This document shows positions 8,557 to 16,533 of a stretch of DNA of 64,000 nt, one piece after another. How positions within the stretch are numbered: the stretch's first letter is position 1; each line of letters opens with the position of its first letter. Both the position numbers and the translations under genes were made by a program. Where the stretch lies: the NCBI GenBank assembly GCA_017625155.1, contig JAGALP010000003.1, positions 371,275 to 435,274 of the forward strand, given 5' to 3'. This DNA comes from Paludibacteraceae bacterium. Its GTDB lineage: Bacteria > Bacteroidota > Bacteroidia > Bacteroidales > Paludibacteraceae. The notes beneath the pieces were generated by a model. The model was not told where the DNA came from and ran no database searches. It saw only the letters and a program-made list of their open reading frames with translations.

Positions 8557-9547
8557 AGTTTCTCCATTTGTTTATTAGGTTTAACATATCTTCTGCCCAA
8601 TCGCTGTCGAAAAGCATTCTTTCGCCAGTACGTGGGTGAGTGAAGCCAAGTGTTTTGGCATGCAGCACTTGTCGTGGACATAGTGCAAAGCAGTTCTGTA
8701 TATATTGTTTATATTTTTGCGTGGGTAGTCCTTTTAGTATCTCCATACCGCCGTATTTCTCATCGGCAAATAGTGGATGCCCAATGCTTTTCATATGCAC
8801 GCGTATTTGGTGCGTGCGCCCTGTTTCCAACCGACATTCTACGAGTGTCACATACGGGTATCGTTCCAATACGCGCCAATGGGTGATGGCTTCTTTGGCG
8901 TTGGGATTCTCTTCCAAATCCCATATCCTATATATTGTTCTATCGCGCGTGTCGCGCGCGAGTGCGCCCTCGATGGTACCGCTATCCTCTGTGAAAGTTC
9001 CCCAAACCAGTGCGTTATAGGTGCGTTCGGTCGTGTGTTCAAAAAACTGTTGTCCGAGATTGGTCTTGGCTTCAGGGGTCTTGGCTATCAGTAGTAGTCC
9101 ACTGGTGTCTTTGTCAATGCGATGTACCAGTCCTATGTTGGGGTCGTTGATATCCAGTTTGTCGCGGAAATAGTATGCCAAGGCGTTCAGTAGCGTATGC
9201 TCGTAGTTGCCATGTCCAGGGTGTACCACCATGCCTGCGGGTTTGTTGATTACCAACACGTCATCGTCCTCATACACCACATTCAGTGGGATGTCTTCGG
9301 GATGGATAGTGTAGTCATGTGGCTCGTGGTCGAGTAGCACTTGTATGATGTCAAAGGGCTTGACCTTGTAGTTACTACTTACGGGCTTGCCATTGACCCA
9401 CACATTGCCGGCGTCAGCAGCATTTTGGATACGGTTGCGCGAAGTGCCTGGCATGTGTTCTGCCAGATACTTATCTACGCGCTGCGGTGTTTGACCTTTG
9501 TCCACCTCACTCCGCCAACGTTCCCACACTTCTTGCTCCATATCCAT
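8528..9547 (-). CDS. RluA-family 23S rRNA pseudouridine synthase (RluD-like)
   Basis: 339 residues. An S4 RNA-binding domain (about 20-75) precedes the RluA catalytic domain; motif HRIDKDTSG carries the catalytic aspartate D145, followed by LLLIAKT. The C-terminal motif RTHQIRVHMKSIGHPL is also intact. These enzymes isomerise uridines in helix 69 or related sites of 23S rRNA; RluD is the likeliest subclass given the S4 domain and length. The gene overlaps porX by 29 bp at its 3' end and follows the PASTA gene after 40 bp containing a degenerate hairpin cassette. Confidence 0.9.
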   Translation of the reverse strand: MDMEQEVWERWRSEVDKGQTPQRVDKYLAEHMPGTSRNRIQNAADAGNVWVNGKPVSSNYKVKPFDIIQVLLDHEPHDYTIHPEDIPLNVVYEDDDVLVINKPAGMVVHPGHGNYEHTLLNALAYYFRDKLDINDPNIGLVHRIDKDTSGLLLIAKTPEAKTNLGQQFFEHTTERTYNALVWGTFTEDSGTIEGALARDTRDRTIYRIWDLEENPNAKEAITHWRVLERYPYVTLVECRLETGRTHQIRVHMKSIGHPLFADEKYGGMEILKGLPTQKYKQYIQNCFALCPRQVLHAKTLGFTHPRTGERMLFDSDWAEDMLNLINKWRNYEPNTLGGR

Positions 9548-9561
9548 TATCCCTTACCCAA

Positions 9562-9583
9562 TAGCCCCAAGGGCGTCCTTTAT
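9562..9583. repeat. Degenerate hairpin cassette between PASTA gene and rluD
   Basis: The 40-bp gap contains TAG, then a GCCC-CAA-GGGC hairpin (9564-9574), then GTCCTTTATCC. This matches the order TAG-hairpin-GTCCTCTAAAC seen in the better cassettes at 10882, 27313, 27654 and 62077, but the flanking CTAAAC units have decayed. Confidence 0.5.
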
Positions 9584-9587
9584 CCGA

Positions 9588-10412
9588 TTAAAAAAACTCA
9601 TCCTCGTCCACCTCGTTATCTGCCGTCACTGTCTTTTCAATGTCGGTCGATAGTTTCAAGTGCACACTACTGCCTTCCACAATTATCGTGCCACTTTCTG
9701 GTGTTTGGCTATATACCACATATTGCTCTTGCGTCTCTTCGGTAGGTGGTATATCATATTCGATCAATCCAACGCTCAGTTTGTGTCCCAATAACCACGA
9801 GCGTGCATCTGCAAGTGATTTGCCCACCACGGCTGGCACTGTCACTTCGGATGTACCTTGTCCTTTACCTACCACCAATATCACGGCACTTCCTTCGGTC
9901 AGAGTACTACCTGCAACCAGCGAGGTGTTGTCTTCGCTACGGATGTCCAATATAATGTCCTTGTAGGCAGATGGTTCGTAGTCCATGCGTTTCACGGTCA
10001 ATCCCATCGTTTGTAGTGTCACGTTGGCTTGCCTTACGCTCATGTCGCGCAGTTCAGGCAATACCACAGGACGGCGAAATTGTGCATTACGAATCACATA
10101 GATTGTTCGGTCGTGTTTCACGGCTGAACCTGCAGATGGGTTTTGCTCCACGATTGTTCCGAGTGGAGTTTTTTGCGAATAGGTAGAATCGATTACTTGC
10201 ATACGCAGTCCTTCGGAAGAAAGGATTATTTCAGCTTCTTCCATGTACAGTCCTGTGATGTCTGGAGTAATCACTTCTTTTCCATGTTGAGTGTACTGAC
10301 GTAGGCAGATTATTAGTATCACGATACCTACTACTACCACAGCTGCTGCGATAGCCACTTGGATGGCAACAAATCCCCATTTGGTCTGTTTCCAGTTATT
10401 TTTTTGTTGCAT
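9588..10412 (-). CDS. PASTA-domain membrane protein
   Basis: 274 residues: a short cytoplasmic N-terminus, one membrane helix (about 14-37), then three PASTA repeats (about 45-112, 115-185, 190-258), each with the proline-glycine and G-x-x-V spacing of the family (VITPDITGLYMEEAEIILS; VVLPELRDMSVRQANVTL; VTVPAVVGKSLADARSWL). The tail is acidic (DNEVDEDEFF). PASTA domains bind peptidoglycan fragments or act as spacers. There is no kinase or transpeptidase domain, as is usual for stand-alone Bacteroidetes PASTA proteins. It leads the PASTA-rluD-porX-EEP run. Confidence 0.9.
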   Translation of the reverse strand: MQQKNNWKQTKWGFVAIQVAIAAAVVVVGIVILIICLRQYTQHGKEVITPDITGLYMEEAEIILSSEGLRMQVIDSTYSQKTPLGTIVEQNPSAGSAVKHDRTIYVIRNAQFRRPVVLPELRDMSVRQANVTLQTMGLTVKRMDYEPSAYKDIILDIRSEDNTSLVAGSTLTEGSAVILVVGKGQGTSEVTVPAVVGKSLADARSWLLGHKLSVGLIEYDIPPTEETQEQYVVYSQTPESGTIIVEGSSVHLKLSTDIEKTVTADNEVDEDEFF

Positions 10413-10451
10413 AGAACGCTACTTTTTATAAAAAAATCACTAATTTGCCTG

Positions 10452-10483
10452 CAAAATTACAATTTTTTTTGCATATGTGCAAT
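10452..10483 (-). promoter_or_regulatory. Promoter of the PASTA-rluD-porX run
   Basis: Minus strand: ATTG (complement of 10480-10483), a 20-bp gap, TAATTTTG (complement of 10452-10459). The -7 element fits; the -33 element is one base off. It overlaps the divergent plus-strand promoter at 10468-10499. Confidence 0.55.
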
Positions 10484-10499
10484 TTTTGCTGTAAATTTG
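10468..10499 (+). promoter_or_regulatory. Promoter of the cysteine-rich lipoprotein gene
   Basis: TTTG at 10468-10471, a 20-bp gap, TAAATTTG at 10492-10499, an exact match to the Bacteroidetes consensus, leaving a leader of roughly 90 bases before the ATG at 10595. Confidence 0.75.
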
Positions 10500-10545
10500 C
10501 AGCGATTTTCTAAATCACTTATAAAACTTTTCAACATTGAAACAA

Positions 10546-10593
10546 GCGCCAACGGCGCCTGAAACATTTAAAACTATTAAAACTTTTAAGTCG
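10546..10593 (+). repeat. Leader with triplet-loop hairpin and 9-bp tandem units
   Basis: The leader of the cysteine-rich gene holds a GCGCC-AAC-GGCGC hairpin (10546-10558) and then 9-bp units TTAAAACTA (10568-10576), TTAAAACTT (10577-10585) and a partial third. The same 9-mer recurs in leaders at 38327 and 56844. Confidence 0.6.
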
Positions 10594-10594
10594 T

Positions 10595-10825
10595 ATGAAA
10601 AAGATTTTGTTAATCGCTGCTGTAGCATTTTGTGCTATGAGCTGCTGCTGCAAGAAGGCAGACAAGGGCGAGTGCGCTAAGGAGTGCTGCCCAAAGACTG
10701 AGTGTGTAGAAAAGAAAGAGTGCTGCAAGGCTGATAGCTGCTGCCAAAAGGTAGATTCTTGCTGCCAAAAAGTGGATAGCTGCTGCGCTGCTAAGGCAGA
10801 GTGCCCTGCTCAAGCAGCTGAGTAA
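10595..10825 (+). CDS. Small cysteine-rich lipoprotein with CC repeats
   Basis: 76 residues, 17 of them cysteine. The N-terminal KK and hydrophobic stretch (IAAVAF) end in AMSC, a plausible lipobox with lipidated C17, directly followed by C18 and C19. The mature part has repeated Cys-Cys pairs (residues 31-32, 43-44, 49-50, 56-57, 63-64), and the last three form a 7-residue tandem repeat, DSCCQKV. I recognise no named family. The pattern suggests metal or thiol chemistry on the membrane surface, but it is not a classical metallothionein, which is cytoplasmic. It is monocistronic: own promoter upstream, strong terminator downstream. The PASTA gene is divergent. Confidence 0.8.
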   Translation: MKKILLIAAVAFCAMSCCCKKADKGECAKECCPKTECVEKKECCKADSCCQKVDSCCQKVDSCCAAKAECPAQAAE

Positions 10826-10851
10826 TTACCGATTTTATCGGATAGTAGATT

Positions 10852-10876
10852 AAAGGCGTGGCACAACCACGCCTTT
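10852..10876 (+). terminator. Intrinsic terminator after the cysteine-rich gene
   Basis: Perfect 10-bp stem AAAGGCGTGG/CCACGCCTTT around a CACAA loop. The AT-rich stem base stands in for a long U-tract. Confidence 0.75.
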
Positions 10877-10881
10877 AATTG

Positions 10882-10923
10882 CTCTAAACACTAAACAGTA
10901 GCGGCGTAGCCGCGTCCACTAAA
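10882..10923 (-). repeat. 42-bp hairpin cassette
   Basis: Plus strand reads CTCTAAAC-ACTAAACAGTAG, a hairpin GCGGC-GTA-GCCGC (10901-10913), then GTCCACTAAA. It has the same order and nearly the same length as the cassettes at 27313-27354, 27654-27693 and 62077-62116. It lies just before the TTG start of the DUF454 gene. Confidence 0.75.
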
Positions 10924-10929
10924 CACCCT

Positions 10930-11292
10930 TTGAAACCCCTCTATCTCATACTCGGCGTTCTCTCCGTCGTGCTTGGCACGGTGGGCATTTTTGTTCCTGG
11001 TCTGCCGACCACGCCATTGGTGTTGTTGGCATCTTGGTGTTTTTATCGCTCCTCGCCTCGTCTGCAGGCGTGGCTGCTGCAGTCGTTTTTGGGCAAGTAT
11101 ATCCGCGAGTATCGCGATAAGGGTGGTCTTACCCTGCGCAAGCGCATATATATTATTCTCCTGATGGCTACAATGGTGGCTATCTCTACTATTTTCTTTA
11201 TTTCCTCGATGCCTATCCGTATTGTTGTCTGGTCGGCGGGCTTGATAGGCTGTGTTGTCGTGGGCTTCGTCGTGCCCAAAGCGAGAGAGTAA
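10930..11292 (+). CDS. DUF454 (YbaN-like) inner-membrane protein
   Basis: 120 residues, starting at a TTG since no ATG or GTG is available. The N-terminal YLILGVLSVVLGTVGIFVPG and LPTTPLVLLASWCF are the DUF454 signature, followed by RSSPRLQAWLL, GKYIREYRDK and two further membrane helices (about 72-90 and 94-112). Family function is unknown. It begins a few bases after a hairpin cassette and has no clear promoter, so it might be read through weakly from upstream. Confidence 0.85.
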   Translation: MKPLYLILGVLSVVLGTVGIFVPGLPTTPLVLLASWCFYRSSPRLQAWLLQSFLGKYIREYRDKGGLTLRKRIYIILLMATMVAISTIFFISSMPIRIVVWSAGLIGCVVVGFVVPKARE

Positions 11293-11468
11293 TGGGAATT
11301 GAGTATATTTACTGGTGTAATTGCTAGTGTAATTGGTAGGGGAAAGATAAAGGGAATAATAGCAATTATAGAAAAAACGGAAGGTGGAGTGCAACTGCCA
11401 TTATGGCAGTCTTTTGTGTATGGCACGGAGATTGTAAGTATAGTATTACGAAGTAATAAAATTAGACT
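11293..11468 (+). other. Intergenic region DUF454-grpE with terminator-like hairpin
   Basis: This region holds a 12-bp tandem repeat (TGGTGTAATTGC 11313-11324, TAGTGTAATTGG 11325-11336) and a perfect hairpin ACTGCCA-TTA-TGGCAGT (11394-11410) followed by CTTTTG, a possible terminator for the DUF454 gene. I found no consensus promoter and no recognisable heat-shock operator in front of grpE. Confidence 0.5.
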
Positions 11469-12065
11469 ATGATGAAGAATAAAAATAAAAAACATGTAGA
11501 GCAACCTATTGAAAATCAGGTTGAAAAGGAAACTGTGGAAACGGTAAACAACACTGAGGCGGTGAATGACGGTGAAGCGACTGCTGCTGAGGAAGTGTCA
11601 GAGACTGACCCATTGCAAGCCAATGTGGCAGAACTCGAGGCACGTGTGGCAGAGTTGGAAGATTTGAAACTCCGCCAAATGGCAGAATTTGACAACTTCC
11701 GTCGCCGTACCAACAAAGAGAAACTGGAATTGATGACTACCGCTGGTGAGCGTATCTTCAAAGATATGCTGCCCCTTGTTGATGACTTTGAACGCGCCAA
11801 AGATGCGATGGCAAAGACCGATGATATTGAGGCAGTTCGTCAAGGTATCGAGTTGATTTACAACAAGTTTATCGGTTTCTTGGCGGCAAATGACGTGAAA
11901 GTAATTGATACAACCGATGCTGACTTTAATACCGATTTGCACGAGGCAATTACCACTTTTGCAGCAGGCGAAGACAAAAAAGGCAAAGTAATCGATTGTA
12001 CACAAAAAGGATACACCTTGGGCGAAAAAGTGATTCGCTTTGCGAAAGTAGTCGTAGGAGAATAA
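11469..12065 (+). CDS. grpE: Nucleotide exchange factor GrpE
   Basis: 198 residues. The N-terminus is acidic and low-complexity ([13 protein letters not shown] region), followed by a long coiled coil (about 45-90) with [18 protein letters not shown], then the beta domain ending in [17 protein letters not shown], which is the C-terminal family signature. GrpE releases ADP from DnaK. dnaJ follows four bases later; dnaK is not in the window. Either of two adjacent ATGs (11469, 11472) could be the start. Confidence 0.95.
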   Translation: MMKNKNKKHVEQPIENQVEKETVETVNNTEAVNDGEATAAEEVSETDPLQANVAELEARVAELEDLKLRQMAEFDNFRRRTNKEKLELMTTAGERIFKDMLPLVDDFERAKDAMAKTDDIEAVRQGIELIYNKFIGFLAANDVKVIDTTDADFNTDLHEAITTFAAGEDKKGKVIDCTQKGYTLGEKVIRFAKVVVGE

Positions 12066-12069
12066 GATT

Positions 12070-13227
12070 ATGGCAGAGAAAAGAGATTATTATGAAGTGC
12101 TAGGCGTGGAGAAGAACGCCAGTGCGGATGAGATAAAAAAAGCGTACCGCAAGATGGCGGTAAAGTATCACCCTGACAAGAACCCAGGTGACAAAGCAGC
12201 TGAGGAGAAATTCAAAGAGGCAGCCGAGGCATATGAGGTGCTTTCTGACCCGCAGAAACGCCAACGCTATGACCAGTTCGGTCATGCAGGTATGGGTGGT
12301 GCTGGCTTCAGTGGCGGCGGCATGAACATGGAAGATATCTTCTCGCAATTCGGTGACCTGTTCGAATCATGGGGCATGGGCGGCGGAGGATTCTCCAGTT
12401 TCTTCGGCGGCGGTAGTCGCGGCGGCGGTCAGCGTGTGCGTAGAGGTAGTGACTTGCGTGTTCGTGTGAAAGTAACTTTGGAAGAGATTGCCACAGGTGT
12501 GGACAAGAAAATCAAGGTGAAGAAAATGGTGAACTGCAAGAGTTGCAATGGCACAGGTAGCGCGGACGGCAACGTGGAGACATGTCCAACTTGTAAGGGT
12601 ACGGGTCGCGTAGTGAGTGCGCAACGCAGTATCTTCGGTATGATGCAGGTGCAAAATGAGTGTCCTACCTGCCATGGCGAGGGCAAAATCATCAAAAATA
12701 AGTGTACACATTGCCAAGGTGAGGGCGTAGTACGTGAGGAGGAAATTATTGAAATTCATATCCCTGCTGGCGTGGCTGGTGGCATGCAGATTCCAGTGCA
12801 TGGCAAAGGCAATGCGGCTCCTCATGGCGGCGTGAATGGCGATTTGCTGGTACTGATTGAGGAAGAAGAGCACAAAGATTTCTTGCGCGATGGTAGCGAC
12901 TTGGTGTATAACTTGCTGCTGGATATGCCGACTGCTATCTTAGGCGGACAAGTGCAGATACCAACCTTGCAAGGCGAGGCGAAGATTACCATCACCCCTG
13001 GCACGCAACCTGGTAAGGTGCTGAGAATGAGAGGGAAAGGTCTGCCTATGATAGACCAATATGCCCGCCAATACGGTACAGGCGATATGCTGATTAACGT
13101 GGGTGTATACATCCCAGAACACCTCAATAAAGAGGAGAAGAAGATGATTGAGCAACTGCAAAAGAGCGAGAATGTTCGTCCTGGTAGCAGCGATAAGAAG
13201 AATTTCTTTAAGAATCTGTTTGGATGA
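12070..13227 (+). CDS. dnaJ: Chaperone protein DnaJ
   Basis: 385 residues with the full type I architecture: J domain (about 4-70) with HPD at 34-36, a Gly/Phe/Met-rich linker (about 75-125), a zinc-binding region with four C-x-x-C-x-G-x-G modules ([32 protein letters not shown]), and the C-terminal substrate-binding domains. It works with DnaK and GrpE. Its stop overlaps by four bases the ATG of the next gene, an exported protein with no obvious chaperone role, suggesting that envelope proteins are co-transcribed with the heat-shock pair. Confidence 0.97.
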   Translation: MAEKRDYYEVLGVEKNASADEIKKAYRKMAVKYHPDKNPGDKAAEEKFKEAAEAYEVLSDPQKRQRYDQFGHAGMGGAGFSGGGMNMEDIFSQFGDLFESWGMGGGGFSSFFGGGSRGGGQRVRRGSDLRVRVKVTLEEIATGVDKKIKVKKMVNCKSCNGTGSADGNVETCPTCKGTGRVVSAQRSIFGMMQVQNECPTCHGEGKIIKNKCTHCQGEGVVREEEIIEIHIPAGVAGGMQIPVHGKGNAAPHGGVNGDLLVLIEEEEHKDFLRDGSDLVYNLLLDMPTAILGGQVQIPTLQGEAKITITPGTQPGKVLRMRGKGLPMIDQYARQYGTGDMLINVGVYIPEHLNKEEKKMIEQLQKSENVRPGSSDKKNFFKNLFG

Positions 13228-14126
13228 GATTTTGCTTGATAAGCATATTATTAATCATTTGTACAAGCGCTTCGGCGCTTGTGCCAATAGATAAGCCCAA
13301 CTTGCGTGAGGAAACAGGTATTGCGCCTGCGTACTTCGGGCCGAATGCTTTTCCTGTACCAGATATGTTGGATGGCCGTGTGCAAAACCATCTCCGCGTA
13401 GAAGTAGCGGGAGATGGTTATTTTGGTTATCAGGGGGATATAACTACGGATGTGTTCGCGCGCGTACACGTTCCTTTGTTTACCGATCGGGTAAACTTGA
13501 CTATTTGGATGCCTGTGATGGAGTGGTATGATATGACGCCAGAACGTATGACAACATGTCGTATTCCAGACTCGTTGGCAGGACGAGGACATGGAGCAGG
13601 CGATGCGTATTTCTCAACCGACATACAAATCTTGCGCGACAGGAAATGGGCACCTGATATCGCATTGCGTGCTGCTTGCAAGAGTGCAAGTGGTGGGCAA
13701 TACGAATTGGCAAGACATTATGATTGTCCTGGCTACTTTATGGACTTGTCATTGGGTAAGTCATGGTATTTAGGTAATGAGGCGATGAGGCGAAAAGGCG
13801 ATGAGGCGAGAGGTGTGGAGTTGCGCGTGGCATGTTCGGCAGGATTCTTGTGTTGGCAGACGGATAATGGCAGGCAAAATGATGCGGTGATGTATGGTTT
13901 GCAGATGTTGGTGAAGTCGCAGTATGTATCGTTTCGTACCACTTGGAGTGGTTATGTGGGTTGGGAGAATATGGGCGACCGTCCGATGATTATTAAAGGA
14001 CGCTTGAGCGGACATACCAAAGGATTTGAGCCTTACGTGGAGTATCAATATGGTATTAAGGATTATCCGTTTCATATGGCGCGCGTGGGATTGGCGTATC
14101 ATATAGATATACTGAAAAAGAAATAA
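13224..14126 (+). CDS. Hypothetical exported outer-membrane protein
   Basis: 300 residues with a signal peptide (about 1-18, [13 protein letters not shown]). The mature part alternates short amphipathic strands rich in Tyr and Trp ([48 protein letters not shown]) and ends with strands in [14 protein letters not shown], so I infer a small outer-membrane barrel. I do not recognise a named family. It overlaps dnaJ by four bases and is followed two bases later by a larger barrel. Residues near 185-198 ([13 protein letters not shown]) are encoded by an 8-bp tandem repeat that looks inserted. A TTCG-loop hairpin with 8-bp arms lies within the signal-peptide codons. Confidence 0.65.
   Translation: MRFCLISILLIICTSASALVPIDKPNLREETGIAPAYFGPNAFPVPDMLDGRVQNHLRVEVAGDGYFGYQGDITTDVFARVHVPLFTDRVNLTIWMPVMEWYDMTPERMTTCRIPDSLAGRGHGAGDAYFSTDIQILRDRKWAPDIALRAACKSASGGQYELARHYDCPGYFMDLSLGKSWYLGNEAMRRKGDEARGVELRVACSAGFLCWQTDNGRQNDAVMYGLQMLVKSQYVSFRTTWSGYVGWENMGDRPMIIKGRLSGHTKGFEPYVEYQYGIKDYPFHMARVGLAYHIDILKKK
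13776..13815 (+). repeat. 8-bp tandem repeat inside a coding region
   Basis: Units AATGAGGC, GATGAGGC, GAAAAGGC, GATGAGGC and a decayed GAGAGGTG follow one another without gaps at 13776, 13784, 13792, 13800 and 13808. They encode the charged run [13 protein letters not shown] between two predicted strands of the barrel. Confidence 0.75.
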
Positions 14127-14127
14127 G

Positions 14128-16533
14128 ATGAAACACTATGTTGCAATATTCTTGTTAGCAATAGCAACACCGATACTGTTTGCGCAGAATCCAGTACATA
14201 CTAAGATGTCTGGGGAGAGTGAAGTTCCTACTGAATTCTTTAGAGAGTGGTATCATCGCAGTGATTTGATATATTATTTGGAAGCTCTATCTGATCATAC
14301 GATAGCAGAAACGACTACTTATGGTCAGTGGTGGATACCTGAAAGATTAGCTATTGCGGTAGAAGGATTGCCTTCGACTGCTGATCGTTATTATATAGAT
14401 GGAATGCGAACGGATGATCGTTTTCAAGCTGGTAGTTCGTTGTATGTACCAAATATGCAGCAATATAACTTGTGTATTAATACGCACACTTCGCAGTTGT
14501 ATTTTTCGTTGGATTCTACAAGCCGCGATTACGTGCAAGCGACCTACAATACAGGGCAATTAGGCAATGGAGAACCTGCATGGGGGACTGCTGCGATATT
14601 CAACATCACTCACCGTTCGCCTATGGAGAGTGCAGATACCTACAAGCATATTACTGCTCGTAGGCACTTGACGGGTGCAGGTGCGCTGGATGCGGCATAT
14701 ACGATTAAAGATACGCAAGGGAAAGGATATAGACAACATATTTATGCCGCATACGGACAGCGAAATATTACTCGTGAAAATCATCAAGGCTTGATTTTGG
14801 ATAATCCGCTGTATCAAGCAGATTATTATAAGGTTCAGGCAGATGGAAAATTACCCATTTGTACTAATTCTGTATTTGACTATTTAGGCTATCGAATGAA
14901 TATTTCAGGTAGAGAAGATGGTGGAAGCGAGTTGTTGTATAATTATGGAGAGGTGTATGACCATAAAAACTACTCGGGAATGTTGTACGCCAAAGGTAAG
15001 CATTTGACAACGGGGCTAAACTGGTCAACAAATATAGTGTCACATGATAATCAAGAGTTTAGTAAGAATATGCTTGATCAAGACGGCGAGAGCTTTGATC
15101 CGTGGATTGCGGATGGTAATACTCATGAACTAAGTTGGGCGGTGAAATACGACCAATCTTTGACGGATTGGTTAAGCGTTCATGTGGATGCTTATAACTC
15201 AATGATTCATTTTAACCCAAAGAATCAGCACTTTACCAATGTGGTTTACATGCAATCTCCTATTGATGAGCATGCGAAAGACTTGTATCGCTACGAGTGG
15301 GAAAGTAATGCATATACAGGTGGACTGTTGGAAAATACTTTTGGGTTGAAAGCCCACTATGATATGAATGAAAAATTGAGTTTGAATGCCCACTTAGATA
15401 TTACTTTAGATGCCATTTTGCTCCGAAACAAGAGTAAGGTCAACGGCAACATACAAGCAGGCATCAATTTGGATATACACCCATGTAAATGGTTTGAAAT
15501 GGGCGTTTCATTGTCTCATGAGCGTATGCCATATACGGTGGATCAATTGCGTTATTTCTCGGATGATTATATGAATGCCAATGTGTATTATGCCAGAACG
15601 GATGAATTGTATGCAACGACGGGCGGAAAGTACCATCAGTACAAAAAAGGTTTGTTGCAGACTTCATATCTAGAACTAGATATCCCTATTCACCTGCATT
15701 TTGGTAAGCATGAGATTGTGCTGCAACAAAGTTACAAAAAGTTCTTTAATGCTTGGCATACCAATTACTTAGGTGCTCCTGAAGACTATGGATACTACCA
15801 AGATCATAATGGAGTGGATGTCTTTTATCTAAATGGAGGTATACAGGAATATGAGGTAGGAGTAGCTCCTGTTTTTGGAAATAATTGGTTGATGAACTCG
15901 CCTTATTATTTCTCGCAATTGACACGCTATACTTATACAGGAAGAAAGGTGCTAGTAAGTGTGAGTTGGCAATCGATGCAAGCCAGTGGCTATTGTGGGT
16001 TGGGCAATGGTTTTCAAACCAACAATCTAGGTGCCTTGTCAGAAACCACAGCTAATCCAAACACTTCGAATGTGATTGATAATCAAGGTGGTGAACATCG
16101 CGGAGTAGGCAGATATAATTTGGACAAGGGGTATGTTTGTCGTTTCTATTTGGCATATAATATTTGCGAGTGGTTGCAAGCAGGTATGACTGTGAAATGG
16201 ACTGATGGTAAACCATTTACAGATTACATGTATTATGCGAACAACAACCAAGTGAGCATACTTCCTAAAGAATCACGTGGTACTAATCCTACGGATGGTA
16301 ATTTTGGTAAACGGCATTGTGCAAAATATAATATTGATTTGCATATACAGGGAAAATGGCAGGTGCGCGACATACCGATGCGATTAAATATTGAATGCTA
16401 CAATATGTGGGATTTCTGTCATGATTTGGCGGAAATGTCCTTTGTACAAGATATCCCTTATGCACATCGCGCCTCGATGATTATGGATATTCCTGTTGGT
16501 TTATTAGCTACCTATACGATTGAACTTCCATGA
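14128..16533 (+). CDS. TonB-dependent-receptor-like outer-membrane barrel protein
   Basis: 801 residues with a signal peptide (about 1-20, ATPILFAQ). The N-terminal ~150 residues are short and plug-like (LPSTADRYYIDGMR with beta strands), followed by about 600 residues of long amphipathic strands of the kind found in TonB-dependent receptor barrels (for example VSVSWQSMQASGY; FYLAYNICEWLQAGMTVKW; MRLNIECYNMWDF). No carboxypeptidase-like domain or clear TonB box is seen. The last residues (LLATYTIELP) do not end in the usual aromatic. Its stop overlaps the next ATG by four bases. Substrate unknown. Confidence 0.65.
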   Translation: MKHYVAIFLLAIATPILFAQNPVHTKMSGESEVPTEFFREWYHRSDLIYYLEALSDHTIAETTTYGQWWIPERLAIAVEGLPSTADRYYIDGMRTDDRFQAGSSLYVPNMQQYNLCINTHTSQLYFSLDSTSRDYVQATYNTGQLGNGEPAWGTAAIFNITHRSPMESADTYKHITARRHLTGAGALDAAYTIKDTQGKGYRQHIYAAYGQRNITRENHQGLILDNPLYQADYYKVQADGKLPICTNSVFDYLGYRMNISGREDGGSELLYNYGEVYDHKNYSGMLYAKGKHLTTGLNWSTNIVSHDNQEFSKNMLDQDGESFDPWIADGNTHELSWAVKYDQSLTDWLSVHVDAYNSMIHFNPKNQHFTNVVYMQSPIDEHAKDLYRYEWESNAYTGGLLENTFGLKAHYDMNEKLSLNAHLDITLDAILLRNKSKVNGNIQAGINLDIHPCKWFEMGVSLSHERMPYTVDQLRYFSDDYMNANVYYARTDELYATTGGKYHQYKKGLLQTSYLELDIPIHLHFGKHEIVLQQSYKKFFNAWHTNYLGAPEDYGYYQDHNGVDVFYLNGGIQEYEVGVAPVFGNNWLMNSPYYFSQLTRYTYTGRKVLVSVSWQSMQASGYCGLGNGFQTNNLGALSETTANPNTSNVIDNQGGEHRGVGRYNLDKGYVCRFYLAYNICEWLQAGMTVKWTDGKPFTDYMYYANNNQVSILPKESRGTNPTDGNFGKRHCAKYNIDLHIQGKWQVRDIPMRLNIECYNMWDFCHDLAEMSFVQDIPYAHRASMIMDIPVGLLATYTIELP

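Noticed and set aside
10595-10825. Classical metallothionein
   Set aside because: The protein has a signal peptide and a lipobox, and Cys-Cys pairs rather than the C-x-C pattern of bacterial metallothioneins.
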